From Parelaphostrongylus tenuis (Eukaryota; Nematoda; Chromadorea; Rhabditida; Metastrongylidae), in assembly GCA_019055375.1 (NCBI GenBank), contig JAHQIW010003910.1:1-64000 (forward strand): DNA of 64,000 bases, in the 5' to 3' direction. Position numbers and translations under genes: made by a program. The notes beneath the pieces are model-generated. The model did no database searches. It was not told the origin of the DNA and saw only the letters and a list, made by a program, of their open reading frames with translations. Position 1 is the stretch's first letter. Each line of letters begins with the position of its first letter. Shown one piece after another: positions 35,390 to 47,122 of the stretch.

Positions 35390-38300
35390 TGCCAGCTGCA
35401 AAAAAATGAATCATTCATTTTCAGTAGAACAATACGATCAAGACACCAAAAGCGCAGTTTCCCACGATTCGCGACGAAAGCATACTTTTTTTGCTATGTT
35501 TAGTGAGCACAAAATGAGAGTAAGTACTTTGCTGGTACTAGGTCTCCTCATGAGTTTTCGCGCTAGAGTAATAAACACTCAATTTAATAGTATACATGAA
35601 CGATTAGTAGCCATTCGATAGCGCGCATCGAAAATTTTTATGCTAAGACTGCATTTTGAGATGGTCTATATAGAGCGTAGTTAGAGCAAAAGAAAAATCG
35701 TGTTTTTCACACGAAGTAGTTAGCTCATCGGTTGAGCTTTATAGCGGGTTTATTTGGCGAAACAGAGAGGAAATTTATAAATCACTTCCGTTATCCACCC
35801 CAGTTTGGTCCCTTGAGAAGAGGTATTTTTGGTTGTTTCAAATGTTGACTAATCATTCACCAGCTTGAATCTCAAAAAATTCAAAATATGCTTTTCTTTC
35901 CAGAATGATTTTTCTGTTGCGCTCTTATATTCAAAATAGTATTATGTTACTCACTCAAACATTACTTGCAAGACAAAGTCTCTTGTTCAAATTCTTGTTA
36001 ATCATTGAATAGTATAAATTTCGACAACTTGAATAACATAATTGATTTTCAGAAAAAAAAATTTCCAATACACTGTAACATCCAAAAGAAGATTGAGCTG
36101 TGGAAAATGAATCACTATCGTTGTCCGTATCTCTCCTCGATGGCTTGAGAAAACCACGCCTTCAATTTTTAAACTTCAACAATAGTCTAATGTAAAGAGT
36201 TCCGTTATTTTTTTTTTCAAAACGGATTTTTTGTTGCATGAGAAGATCAGAAATAAGATTATGTTTCTCACTGAAACATTTCTGGATAAACAAAGCTTTT
36301 CCATTAGACTTTCAAAAACCATTCGATATCTCGTATCTCGATAAAATCAGTGATGTAGTTGGATTTCGAAAGGACATTTTGGTGCGCTGTAGCACCCAAA
36401 AAAAAGTTAAGCTTCGCGCAGCGCCACTTTGGCACCATACCATCGCGCTTTGCTGGTATGTGGATAAGATTTGGCAACATCGGTACCACGCCACTGCTCC
36501 TCTTACGGTGACCGTTGCCATTTTAAGTCCTTTCTGCTGGTTACAGTGTAGTAAAAGGTAATAAATACATTATTGGAATTGCCGAGATTCAAGCTATCGA
36601 ATGGTAACTAGAAGTTTATGCGAAAGCTTGCTTCAGCGACAAATGTTTGAAAGGAAAACATATTTCACTTTTTTTGTTATAGCAAACCAAAGATGTTAAT
36701 TTAGAAGTAAGATGCATTCTTGCTTTTGCTTTTTCGATATTTGAGCTATTGAATGACTACCTGAACTTCAAAAGCAATCAAAAAATAGTTTTCTCTGAAA
36801 ATGGAATTGGGAGCGGATAACAGAGGACTAAAATTATTTACCCATCGAATGATAGAGCAAAGTCACCTCTAAAATCCTTACAGAATGAATTCGGAAATTT
36901 TTGCACGAAAGAAAAAACAGATTCGTAGATACTGACAGAAATCGTGCAGCTCTCGAATGACACCTTTTTTCAAGGCGGTAGGCGCACAATATCATACATT
37001 AAAAGATCTTTTCCATTTTCCAAAAAATTTCAATGTTTTTCTGTATAAAAATCACAGAAAAGACTTTATTGTATTGGTTCGGAGTGTTCAGAATTTTCTT
37101 TAAGCCCATACTGCCAGATAAACCTGCTACAAATTTCGAGCGAGGAGGTAACTACTTTGGAAGCGAAATATGATTTTTTTTTGCTCTAATGGCACTAAGT
37201 TTAGTCCATTTCAAAAACCACCTTAGCATCAAAATGGTCGAAATTTGGATTATCAAGTGACTAGCAGTAATCCATGAATTTTATTGAATTTAATGTCTTT
37301 GCTCTAGTACCAAAACTTATGAGAGAACCTGAGATTAATTTTGGAAATCGTCTATTGATGAGAGCGGAAAATGGGGGCCGCCTTGCAGATACACAGGAAA
37401 AGGCACAGAAAAAGAGAGAAAGAAAAGAATAAGCGCAAGAAATAAGGCAAAAAAAACAAGCATAAAACGAGAAAACCGCTGGTTTTAATAAACAGCACCT
37501 TCAACTTCGATGAAACGAAAACCAACAAATTCCAAATATTCGGACAACACGGCTGTATAGAAATCGACAATCGGCTGTATAGAAATCGACAATGATTGCT
37601 GGAAAGGGTGTGACTAACCAGATGATTCAGCCATCCTGGAATCCTTTGTGAAGTGCTTCGTGGACTTCGAGCGAGACGTACGCGGCGGCAACTGACGAGT
37701 GACGCTCAGCATCGATTATCGATCGGGCCGCCCATTCAGCACCACCGCGGCGGGACCTGCTGTCTAACATGTATGTACGTGTTTGCGTCCTACTGGAAAA
37801 AGAGCATTTCGAAAAATATATTTATGGAAAATAGATTGTCATCTCACTGAAAGTCATAGCCATTGCCATGCCATATGTGAGCTACCTTCTTTCCCAACTG
37901 ATTCACCCTTTCTTTTTGTATGGAAATTGATTATTGTAATCGGATAAAACATTCTGATACTAATCATTATCTCTTGATTGTTGGCACATTTTTCCACTTA
38001 AAGTTGAAAGTCACTAAATGTCTTTTGATATGTTTGAAAGCAACACCATCAATGTGGTAGGAATGACATAACGCGTGTACATCTTTACTGATAAAGGAAA
38101 ATGGATTAAATTAAATACAAGGTAAAATACTACAATAAATTTTCAAGCGATAGAATCGCCGTTGTACATTTCATGGAATGACTACTAAATGTTTGATAAA
38201 TATCATACATAACCCTTGACCGAGTGAAAATGTACGCTACAGGTGAATAAGATTCACTCTGGACTTCTATAGCGCAATACGGCCTTTTTGTAAACAAGCA

Positions 38301-38770
38301 CAGAATTAAAATGGTCATTTTCAAATTATCGAGTGACAACCAAAACTCTAGTGAAGAATTTGGGTTCTGCGCAAGAGGCTTTCAAAGATCAAACGCATTT
38401 TCTCGAAAGAGTTCAAAGTAATTGTTAGGAAACTGTAAACTATATGTATCTTACATGGCAAGTGATGCCTACCGAACAACTGTAGTATACCGATCATGAA
38501 AATGAATCTCGTTATCGACCTAATCAGTTTCCGTCTTAACTTTGATTACCAGTGTTTTATATGCTTTGGAAAAGAGTACATTCTATTAGTGATTACTACT
38601 ACTGCTTCTATGGCATTATATAATTCTATCACAAAAAGTTTTTCTGCAGCACATAAGCTGTGTTGCATTTTTGAATGAACACGATAGCTGCCAGACAACA
38701 CACAACCGCGTGAAATTTTCCAACCAGTTTCTAAAAATTTCTCGAAAGATCATTAAGAAAAATTATGCAA
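35390..38770. repeat. Large foldback-like element, long copy 2 (interrupted)
   Basis: It matches 13,790-16,370 in direct orientation. Minus-facing cores occur near 35,605, 35,850, 36,005 and 36,320, the centre at about 36,410-36,500, and plus-facing cores near 36,590, 36,740 and 37,240. Homology to copy 1 breaks at about 37,945 and resumes at about 38,560, so roughly 600 bp are inserted in this copy, or lost from the other. A 20-bp duplication (GGCTGTATAGAAATCGACAA, twice) occurs at 37,552-37,592. Confidence 0.7.
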
Positions 38771-38795
38771 GTATCAAAAACTTAACTATTTGAGC

Positions 38796-38937
38796 TGACG
38801 CGAGATTGGTAGTTAGTGCCTCAGTGTGTCGAGGCTTTGAAAAAGGCGGTGTCGTCTGAACGTCAGTTGCGATTCATACTGCCATCTATACTGACTCAAC
38901 AACAATAACAACAGTAACTACCGATCTTGCGTCGGCT
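38796..38937. repeat. Short inverted repeat
   Basis: GCTGACGCGAGATTGGTAGT (38,797) returns as ACTACCGATCTTGCGTCGGC (38,917) in inverted orientation: a stem of about 23 bp with a loop of about 95 bp. It could be a small MITE or a hairpin transcript. Confidence 0.5.
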
Positions 38938-39163
38938 CATACAGCTAAGTCCTTAGTACTTACATAGAGTGAATATGATACCGAAGGTGAGAGTCGATCT
39001 TGTGCATCATAAAATTGACAAACTTTGACAAAACAGCTTTGCCTTCTAAGTGACATTTTTGCTCGATCGGCGAAAACAAACAGTTATTGTTGCAATGATC
39101 TAGCTGATGTGTCCCAAGATAACAGTTCATGCTGATAATTTCAATCAATTTCAATTAGCTAAT

Positions 39164-39530
39164 TTTCCTATGTTTGTTTATTTTGCCTCATCAAAGCTAA
39201 TGTCACTCTTTACCTTATCATCTGCCGTGCCGATGATTGTGAAGTAAACCTGGTTCGTCCAGGTAAACTTTCTACATTTCTCTTTCACGTTGAGGACTGG
39301 CTCAGTCGACTCGCCTCGCTCAGAAGGTTTATTAGGAACCACATCTTCTTGCCGCTGGTCTCAAAACGAAATACTGCAGTTGGGTTGGTGGTGTTTATAC
39401 TAAGCTTTTCATATCTCAGCTAATCCACTCTGTAATGGCAATTGTTAACCTTCTGTCTTTGATACGCACTACGTATCACATTCACGGAATCCCCATTATC
39501 ATTAACATTTCCGTGCGTGGAGTGGTATCT
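39164..39530 (-). CDS. Candidate exons of an unidentified gene
   Basis: Two minus-strand exons can be joined in phase 0. One (about 39,530-39,450) encodes YHSTHGNVNDNGDSVNVIRS and ends before GTTAAC. The next (about 39,352-39,208) encodes EDVVPNKPSERGESTEPVLN and KCRKFTWTNQVYFTIIGTAD. The latter either stops at a TAA after 12 more codons or splices at GATAAG|GTAAAG. Acceptors are weak. An RTE fragment lies immediately upstream. A further Cys-rich frame at 39,154-38,960 ends at a good GTAAGT donor but does not match phase. The family is unknown. Confidence 0.35.
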
Positions 39531-39649
39531 GTGACTCCCAGCCAATGGTGTAGGTTAGAACTTTGGTTTCTTTCTCTTATCTACGAGACGTGAAGCACTC
39601 CTACCACAAACCTTTCCACTCGTATTCACCAACGCTGATTGAACCATCC

Positions 39650-39845
39650 ATCCAGCTTAGGTAGCAGACAGTTTCCTAACAGATCTGTTGAAGCGGGGAG
39701 AATCGAGATGGTAGAGATGAAACAGGATGTCTTTTTTTTCATCGAGATATCTGCAATGGTTTTCCAGTCGTTGCACTTCCCCTCGTTAATCTCTGGAGCA
39801 AAGTCGTTCATCATATTCACTTCTCGATCTAGAAAGACGTAACTA
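39650..39845 (-). mobile_element. RTE retrotransposon fragment
   Basis: MNMMNDFAPEINEGKC and the following WKTIADISMKKK match the region MMNDLAPELSRRKR..WGTFKSIED of the 53-kb RTE copy. The nucleotides CGTTCATCATATTCACTTC also match 53,657-53,677. About 60 codons remain. Confidence 0.7.
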
Positions 39846-40132
39846 AACTAATCAGACGTGTTCATTCTTCAAAGCTTGATTGGGACATGAGAAAGAATCG
39901 GTTTCTTATGGCATAATATCACTATGTAGACCTTAAATGGATAAAGGTTCTATGGACCTAGTATATTATCGAAACAAAGACTGGGTGGGTACATGAGGTC
40001 TGCTCTAACTAATCTTGCATGGAAAGAAATCGGTCTGTGTTTTATTAGAAGTGAAGACGAAAGCTACCTTCTAACCAGTAATTGCTGCAATTTCTGAGAG
40101 TCTATGCCATATGTATTTATGTACAGAGAGCA

Positions 40133-40215
40133 CATGCGGCGCAGTGGTTAGAGGTACTCTGCCTCGCTTGCAAGGTCAATGGTTTTATCTCGCACTCATG
40201 GCTCACCAGGCCGGC
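40133..40215 (+). mobile_element. SINE family 1, head only
   Basis: GCACATGCGGCGCAGTGGTT, with intact box A, then CTCTGCCTCGCTTGCAAGGT and ACTCATGGCTCACCAGGC. The body is lost. Confidence 0.65.
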
Positions 40216-41506
40216 AAGGACCATAGCAACTTTTTTAGAGGTATAACTGAATAATTGAAGAGAACAAAAAAAACAAATTGAGAGTGCACAGTATCCTTTA
40301 CAGGAAAAATGTGACTCGTCGTGCCTAAGAATCTCTCGGATACTGATCATTTTGCTCATCGAAATTTGATAATATTGAAATGATTGCAATTTCTACTAAT
40401 CAACGGCCGGCGAGAATTGATTTTCATCAAATCCATCTTTTTCACTGAATGTATTTTTTACAGGTATGTCATTCTACAGTGTTTTCACAAGATGAATATT
40501 ATCAAAGGAAATTCATGAAAATAACATCGATTGTTTACAATGCCGAGGTTAACTGGAAGTTGGCATATTGAATTGCTATTAAATATTATTGTTGATGAAT
40601 TCTCAAGAACTCGCTTCAATTCATGCGTGCAGAAATGCTGCAAATACAATTTTATCTATCATAAAATTCCATAAGTGGGAGAGATTTAATTTTTCCTGAA
40701 AAGAGGATAAATAGACACTCGTTTTTTGAAAAAATCGAACAGCAACAAAAGTAGCACTAACTTAACTTCTATTTTCAATTTCTACCTCCTCAATATCTTG
40801 TATATTCATACCAGCAAAATCGTCTACAAGCGAGATTTTTAGCATCAAAAAAGTGATATTAAAGTTGAATAAACTTTGCTAATAATTACTAAACCAATGA
40901 AGTTACTCAAATTGCTAAAATTATTATTAAGAATTATTCTCCAACACAAACCGCTCTTATCTATAGAATTTAAGAATGTTGCAAATTTTCTCTTTCTACT
41001 TTGTGTTCGTACCGTTATTTTGCTCTGAAAGTGATCTTTCAAAATGCACAACTTCTCAATTATTGCACAGAAGTGTTGAGGATTGTTGTTAGCACATCAC
41101 ATTGCATAACCTTATTTTCTACATAGTTCACTTCAGTGGCAGCATAGTACGAGAAATATAATCATATGAGTACCGAGATACGAGCAAAATTTGCTACCTA
41201 AGATGGCTTCGAAATCGCAGCCACCCTTTCCAGAGACTCAGTGCCTCGTTCTGCCTTTTTTTAGCCATGTTCTAGCCTGTTTGCGTAAACACCAAAAATT
41301 GTATTGTTGTTGAATTTTCATTTGATCTCTATAATAAATCTTAATTCACCACTTTGATTGTTGGAAAGCAGTACACAGAGTAATGATTTTTATGCAACAG
41401 CGTGAGAATTGTTGCCCATTTCTGATTCTATCCACAAAACGTTAGGTTGATTTGTATTTCAAGCATAAGTGGAATATGAGAGCATGGACTGAGTGCTTAC
41501 GAAACG
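40216..41506. other. No gene recognised
   Basis: AT-rich; nothing supported. Confidence 0.35.
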
Positions 41507-41641
41507 AGCGTATATTTAAACCCTTGACAACGACGTTAAAATCTTGCACGTCCCGCGACGCGGTGGCGTGGCTAGCCACAATGACGATGAGGTAGCTTCG
41601 TGACGAAATTTCGAAATAATCGCAAGTAAGTGGCTGAATTA
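41507..41641 (-). CDS. Possible isolated exon
   Basis: Between an AATAATTCAG acceptor and a TTTC|GTAAGC donor on the minus strand, 135 bp of GC-rich sequence stay open and encode LTCDYFEISSRSYLIVIVAS followed by HATASRDVQDFNVVVKGL. Base composition and codon choice differ from the AT-rich flanks. I found no neighbouring exon to join it to and do not recognise it. Confidence 0.3.
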
Positions 41642-43807
41642 TTAGAAGAAGTTGATGAATTATGAGTGATGAGATCTCAATAAGACTATCAGTGGTAGAG
41701 ACACCGCTAATGAATCTCAATGAACAGAAACAAAAATGACGTATTTAGCAAATCCTTTTTCCAAAGTATTTGTGCAAATTGTTATAAGAATTTGTTATAA
41801 ATTGATTGCTGCCAGTAAGTATAAGTTTTTTTCATAGGCATTGTAGAACTGCTAACCCTAGGTTTTGTAATAATTATCAAATATTTGGAATATGAATAGG
41901 AATATTGGAATATGTTCATTAGTTCAGTACCACATCTGCACAGGTGTACGCGCCAAAAATATTTCCTCCGGGACAGACGATAGACAGAGAGAGAGAAGAA
42001 CTACTTGTATAACCCGCCGTACCGTTGATGACTCGAGCGGGCACCTGCAAAACTTCAATTTTTCCCTATCGCGAACAAGAGCAGCCCAGTTGGTCCTAAA
42101 GGCTTTAGTCGCTGAGCATCCTAAATCGGACTATCAGGGCAATAGGTTTGCTATGGAGCTTTCAATATGTCGAGGAATCCAGTCGACAACGGTTCTCGTC
42201 CACTGATTGCCGTTGAAGCGCATCACGTGTCCGGCTCCACCTTATTTTCGACATCCCGTCTTGTAAAACGGCGACTTTAATCTTCGATCGTTGTCGTGGG
42301 CCAGAACTTCTGAACCTTTCTCTCATTTGCGAGATACGGGAATATCCTAGCATCGACTTTTCCACTGCGCGTTCAGTAATGCCAAGTAAGAAGTGATCTT
42401 TTGTCCTGCTTACTTAGCGGCCAGGTTTCTGCTGCATACGTTAGAGCAGAGGTAATCGTCGAGTCAGAAAAGTGGCCACGGAGCCGGATGTTCTTTGTCC
42501 TCTTAACTAAATCTTCGCTACTCATAACCGTTCTCCAGGCCAAGCCGCTCGTTTCCTCCCGCTCAAATCTGGAGCTTGGTCGCTCATCATGCTGATTTCA
42601 CGATCTAAATAGACGTACCTGTAGCATTGAAAAATGTTCGTCTCGTTGAGCGTAAATGGAGAATTCAGGACCCATCCGTTCCTCATAAACATCGCCTTCC
42701 TTAAAAGATTAGTTGAAGGCCAATCTTTCCACAGGCGCTGTCCAATTCAGTTGTGATTCGTTCCGCTTGGCCGTTGCTTGGTATTATGAGGACGATATCA
42801 TGAGCAAAGCAAAGATGATTCAATTGCCGATCGTCAATTGTCACACCCATATCGTCCCACCTTAATGTTCGCATGACATTTTGAGGATTGGTAGTGAATA
42901 GCTTTGGTCAAATTGTATTACGTTGCTGAACGTGAGGACGTGATCTATGATACTAAATCCTTTTCAGAACCCTCCTTGTTCGCATGGCTGTCCTTCGTCC
43001 AGTGTTCTGTCAATCCTGTTTTTTTGATGACTCGAGTAAAGAGTTTATAGACAACGGAAAGCTAGCAGATTGAGCCATAATTGCCTATGTCGTGAAGGTT
43101 TCCCTTTTTGACAACAATACGGTCTTGCTGGTTTTCCATTGACTGGGGACTTTGCATTCTGATAGGCAGCGAGTGAAGAGCCGAGCCAGGGTGTTGATGA
43201 GAACTGGCGGTAAGTTCTTCAGGTGTTCTGGTCTTATTCAGTCGGAACCGTGTGATGTTTTGTTCTACACCGACGATATAGCATGTCGGATTTCGTAAGG
43301 GAGGACAGGTGGACGGCAGATTTATCCTCTTTCAAGCTATATGACGATAAGAGGACATGGCTGGCGAATAGATCCGAGTCTTACTGATGGGCGATTTTCT
43401 CCATTGCCCTTCCGAAAAGTGTAAATACCCCGTCAGGGCATCGTGGTAAAATCATCTTGTTCTCATAAATGGCGAAGCCTCGCTGGGCTTTGCGAGTGCT
43501 CTTCCCAGCTTCTGCAGCTTCTGCCATACTGCTGCTCGTCTCTCTTCAAAGTCTTCTTTTATCGCTTCTCTGGAGAGTTTCGCAAGTTTGGACGCAAGGT
43601 ATCGGTCGCCTGTAATTCGCGTGATTCCGCGTTGACGTAACAGGTGGAGTGTTTTCCGATGAGAAGCGTCTCTTCGTAACTCTAGGACTCTCGTCTTTCA
43701 TAGCGCTAGCGTGAGGATATTCAATGAGCCAGTCGCATTCTACGTCGATGTTGTTGGCAGCGGTATCTTCCCATGAGCCGATTAATGACTTGAATACATT
43801 CTAATTA

Positions 43808-44976
43808 TGACAGTTCATATACCAAACCTCCCAGCGGAGCTTTGCTATCTTTTCCGGAATTATATGATAATTTAGGCAACGCAGATGGTCCATGACCATA
43901 GAGAGCAAATGGTATCGCAGAGGTCCGAGTATCTTAGACAGAGAATGGTTCAAGTGGCGAGGGCGGCACCCAGCTGCCCCAACCTCAACAGTCAGTTAGA
44001 TCACGGGGCATCATCCGAACGATCGTTTAACTTCATACGGACCACCTCATCTTAAATCGTACTAGATCTATTATTGCTCCATTCACACAGTCTCATCGTC
44101 GTTTATCTAATTACTATCATGCGGTTGTGTTCATGTAATTGTTAAATGAACTCAATAGAATCATGAACGGAACATAGCGCTTCCGTGGCGGGGCGAACTC
44201 ACATAGGCTATGCTCTGCCCACCACCGCGGTTAAGAGATTCTGCCCATACATAATCAGTAGTGACCCCACTGCTAACACACTATGTATTCACCCACTGGA
44301 TCCCATCGTTGGCTTATTAATCCGGGTCGAGCATAACAACTCAATCAGGCTCCGCCCCCTAGCCATGCTCCTTCAGTTACAATGACATCGTCACTTACAA
44401 TAACATCATCACTTACAATAACCCCGTCAGCTACAATAACACCACTTACCATAACACTGTCGCTTACGATAAAATTCTTAGGATCGTCAGATGACGATAC
44501 ATCTCATCATTCAGTCACTCATTATTGACTTGGGCATATGTTCGCATAACGATATGTCGTAATCATTTGTATATTATTATTGTATTCTTATTATAGTGAA
44601 GCATGTATATTACAGGTTGTTCTGTACCACCTTATTGTTTGGTATAACCCATATAAAAGATTTGAAATTTGTGCTCTTGTCGGTTGCAAGAAACAAGTTG
44701 GCAGAAGACGCGATCATGCAGACTAATGTTCAGCCCGTAGCAACTTGGAAGTGCAACGAGCCACTTCAAAGGGCAAAAACCGCCGCAACTTAGAAGTTCG
44801 ATGCGTGACAGCACAAAGGCCAGTGCGCCGCTAAGGACAATCCAACAATATTCACATATCGATCGGGTCACTGCCTCAGACAAATCCAGGGATCACCCAG
44901 CAAAAACCACTGAACCTTCACCAAAATTGGTGCACTGGCCGCCTTAGTTCGAGGTTCTGTCTACCAGTGACCCTTC
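43808..44976 (+). mobile_element. Solo LTR-like element, copy 2, nested in RTE
   Basis: It is homologous to 31,696-32,645: same opening (CAAACCTCCCA, TTTTGCTAT-like), the CCACCACCGCGGTT line, the ACAATAACATC array, and TATAAAA at 44,652-44,658. RTE sequence stops at about 43,807 and resumes at about 44,977, which defines the insertion. Relative to copy 1 there are about 190 extra bases at 44,705-44,900. The 3' 80 bases (from GGTGCACTGGCC) could be a primer-binding-site region rather than LTR. Confidence 0.65.
44375..44480. repeat. Minisatellite within LTR-like copy 2
   Basis: Five or so imperfect units of the ACAATAACATCATCACTT type, orthologous to the array at 32,265-32,400. Confidence 0.7.
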
Positions 44977-46284
44977 ACTACGGCTCTGGAACTTCGTTGC
45001 TTGAATTTAGCTGCTTTCTCTCCTTTATACGAAAAGCGGAACGTTTCGCGAAAGAGGCGATGGTTTGATCCCGTGTAGAACTTAGGAACAACAGCGGCAT
45101 CGGTCAGGCAAAACCCCCGATTTACTGAGATGTGGTCTGTTTCATTATGGTACTCCTCACTGGGAAACCCCCACATTCACCGTTGAGAGTGAGGCTTTTC
45201 GAATTGCGAGTGACTTGGGTCGTCATGATAAACTCTGATAGCTTCTGACCTTGTTCATTTCCATTCTAGTCCGTGAGTACCAATGTGACGTTCTTAAGAC
45301 GTTCTTCTAAGTAGATTCTCGCGTTAAAATCTCCAACAATGACTTTGAAGAATGTATGGTCTTTGATAAGAATCTTTTTAAAGTCCATATAGAACGTTTC
45401 AACTTCGTCTTCGTCATAGCTTGATGTTGGTGCGTAAGCAACAAAGATTGTTAAAGCCGGCACTGATCCACATTGCTTCAACCGCAGTCGTACGATACGG
45501 GTTGTTAATTTTTCAAATGTATCGAAGTTCACTGTCAAATTCGATTTGACAAGGACGCCAACGCAACCGACCCCTCTGCGATTGCATGTTCCGAGAAATA
45601 GTTCTTCTCCGATGTCATAAACAGCGTGAAAAGGATGGCTTCTTCTCGTTTCAGCTGGGCCAATGACGTCGTACCTGATCCTTTTTGCTCACATTAATAG
45701 ATCTTCTACAGCGGATTCGTATGCAAGTGTTGGTGCGTTATAAGTGCAGATCGTCACTTTAGTTCGTTTTGATTTTGACAGCCCAGTTTGGCTCTGAGAT
45801 TTTAGTGGCCTTTCTCTACTCGTCCTACCCGACGATGCCGCACTAGAGACTCTATCAGAGTCGGGGAAGTGATGCCCATTTTTATTGCTGTATTGGACGT
45901 ATTACCTCAAAACGTAGATTGCTATGCTCTAAATATGAGGACCGGTTACACATGAGTAGCTTGGCAGTCTCTCTTAAAGGAGCGTGAGGATGTTATTTGT
46001 TCGAGGCGACATCTAACCGCCTCCCATGTACTTCCTAGCCGCTTGATTGCAGACTTTTTGGCCAATGTGATTGGTAAAAATAGAAGTTTGCCAAATCGGC
46101 ACTACGGAAGCATCCCGTGAGACCACCTGCGTCACTGGAAAGCTCACGGTCAATTCCCCCATCCCACCTGGGAGCGCTCCACGTGTCCTCACGACTAACC
46201 GAGCGAGACGCCTCAAAAATGGAGAATCGTGGTAGAAAGTGTAGAAATCCAAAATCTTAATGTGAACAGTGATTGGTGACCGTT

Positions 46285-46690
46285 GACAGCGATAAATTGA
46301 TATGCAACTTGCTTATACTTGCTCTAAGGCGGAGCTGTGTTGGGAAAGAATTCGCTTGCTACTCATGCACAAATGGACCGTAAGGGAAAATGATAGTGAA
46401 GTGGAGCGCAAGATTGGTGGAGCTTCGTGTAGACGGTTTAAGCGTAATTCTTCAGACTGTTCTCTGCAACTTTCAACTTCGCAACCCACTTCGTAGCCTT
46501 CCTTTTTGCGACCGTTTCATCGCCACAAGCTCCACTGATATTGCGCTCCACTTGACGGGCATTCCCCCCTATTCGCCATACATGCACGAGTAGCAAGCGA
46601 ATTTGTTTCCTCGACAGCTCCGTCTTAAAGCAAGTATGGGCAATTTGCATGCCAATAATTTGCAAGAAGAAAATCACTTCTGATTAGTAA
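46285..46690. mobile_element. Snapback MITE, copy 2
   Basis: The left arm (46,295-46,460) and right arm (46,500-46,680) are long inverted repeats. CTTGCTTATACTTGCTCTAA returns as TTAAAGCAAGTATGGGCAAT in inverted orientation, and ATTCGCTTGCTACTCATGCA as TGCACGAGTAGCAAGCGAAT. The short loop holds no gene. Compared with the copy at 20.6 kb the arms are better preserved. It starts some 35 bp after the RTE 5' end. Confidence 0.75.
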
Positions 46691-46977
46691 GGTTGGTGCT
46701 TATTTCTATAATGCTACAACTTGTGGAACAATCTAATATTACATCACAGGACATGCTCTCTTCTACAACTTCATACAGAAATCAGGGGTATTCTCCACAG
46801 AACTTCTTTAAGTAGCGTAAATTTCAGAACACTAGTTTAACGAAAGCCGGCTTGTTTAGAGAAAATCGCCTGACAATGTTGAATGGAAAAAAAGGAAAGG
46901 ATAGCTTTGATACTAATCTCTAAGCAAAGTTTCCGCGAAGTTGCTAAGACTTTTTTTGACATCTATGATTCCTCTTA

Positions 46978-47122
46978 ACAATCGATGGTCTTCGTGAAGA
47001 TCAGTAGCTGACGTCTTGGCTTGTTCGCAATTTCCTCGAGTCCATTGACCAGACAGCGCGGCTCTGAGGATGAGAAACGTGTCGAAACGTCAGCCACCGA
47101 TCTCCAAGAAGAACCATCAATC
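46978..47122. repeat. Inverted repeat with about 45-bp arms
   Basis: CAATCGATGGTCTTCGTGAA..GATCAGTAGCTGACG on the left is mirrored by CGTCAGCCACCGATCTCCAA..GAACCATCAATCG on the right, with a loop of about 45 bp. It would fold into a long imperfect hairpin. Confidence 0.6.

Larger units (their letters stand above)
42005..46250 (-). mobile_element. RTE-clade non-LTR retrotransposon, decayed copy with nested insertion
   Basis: Read right to left it has the same order as the 53-kb copy. The 5' leader is at 46,010-46,230. The endonuclease follows ([48 protein letters not shown]), then the linker, the RT region at about 42,900-43,300 and the C-terminus near 42,005-42,600. The RT frame is shattered. 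At the site where copy 1 has an extra T (about 55,616) this copy reads through, showing the ancestral frame. About 1.17 kb of foreign sequence (43,808-44,976) interrupts it. Confidence 0.85.

Noticed and set aside
44940..44976. TGGCCGCC-type primer-binding site after the LTR-like copy 2
   Set aside because: Only suggestive: the tRNA match cannot be shown from sequence alone and copy 1 lacks the region.
44961..45538. Apparently separate genes for two endonuclease-like proteins
   Set aside because: They are pieces of one frameshifted RTE ORF, collinear with the 53-56 kb copy.
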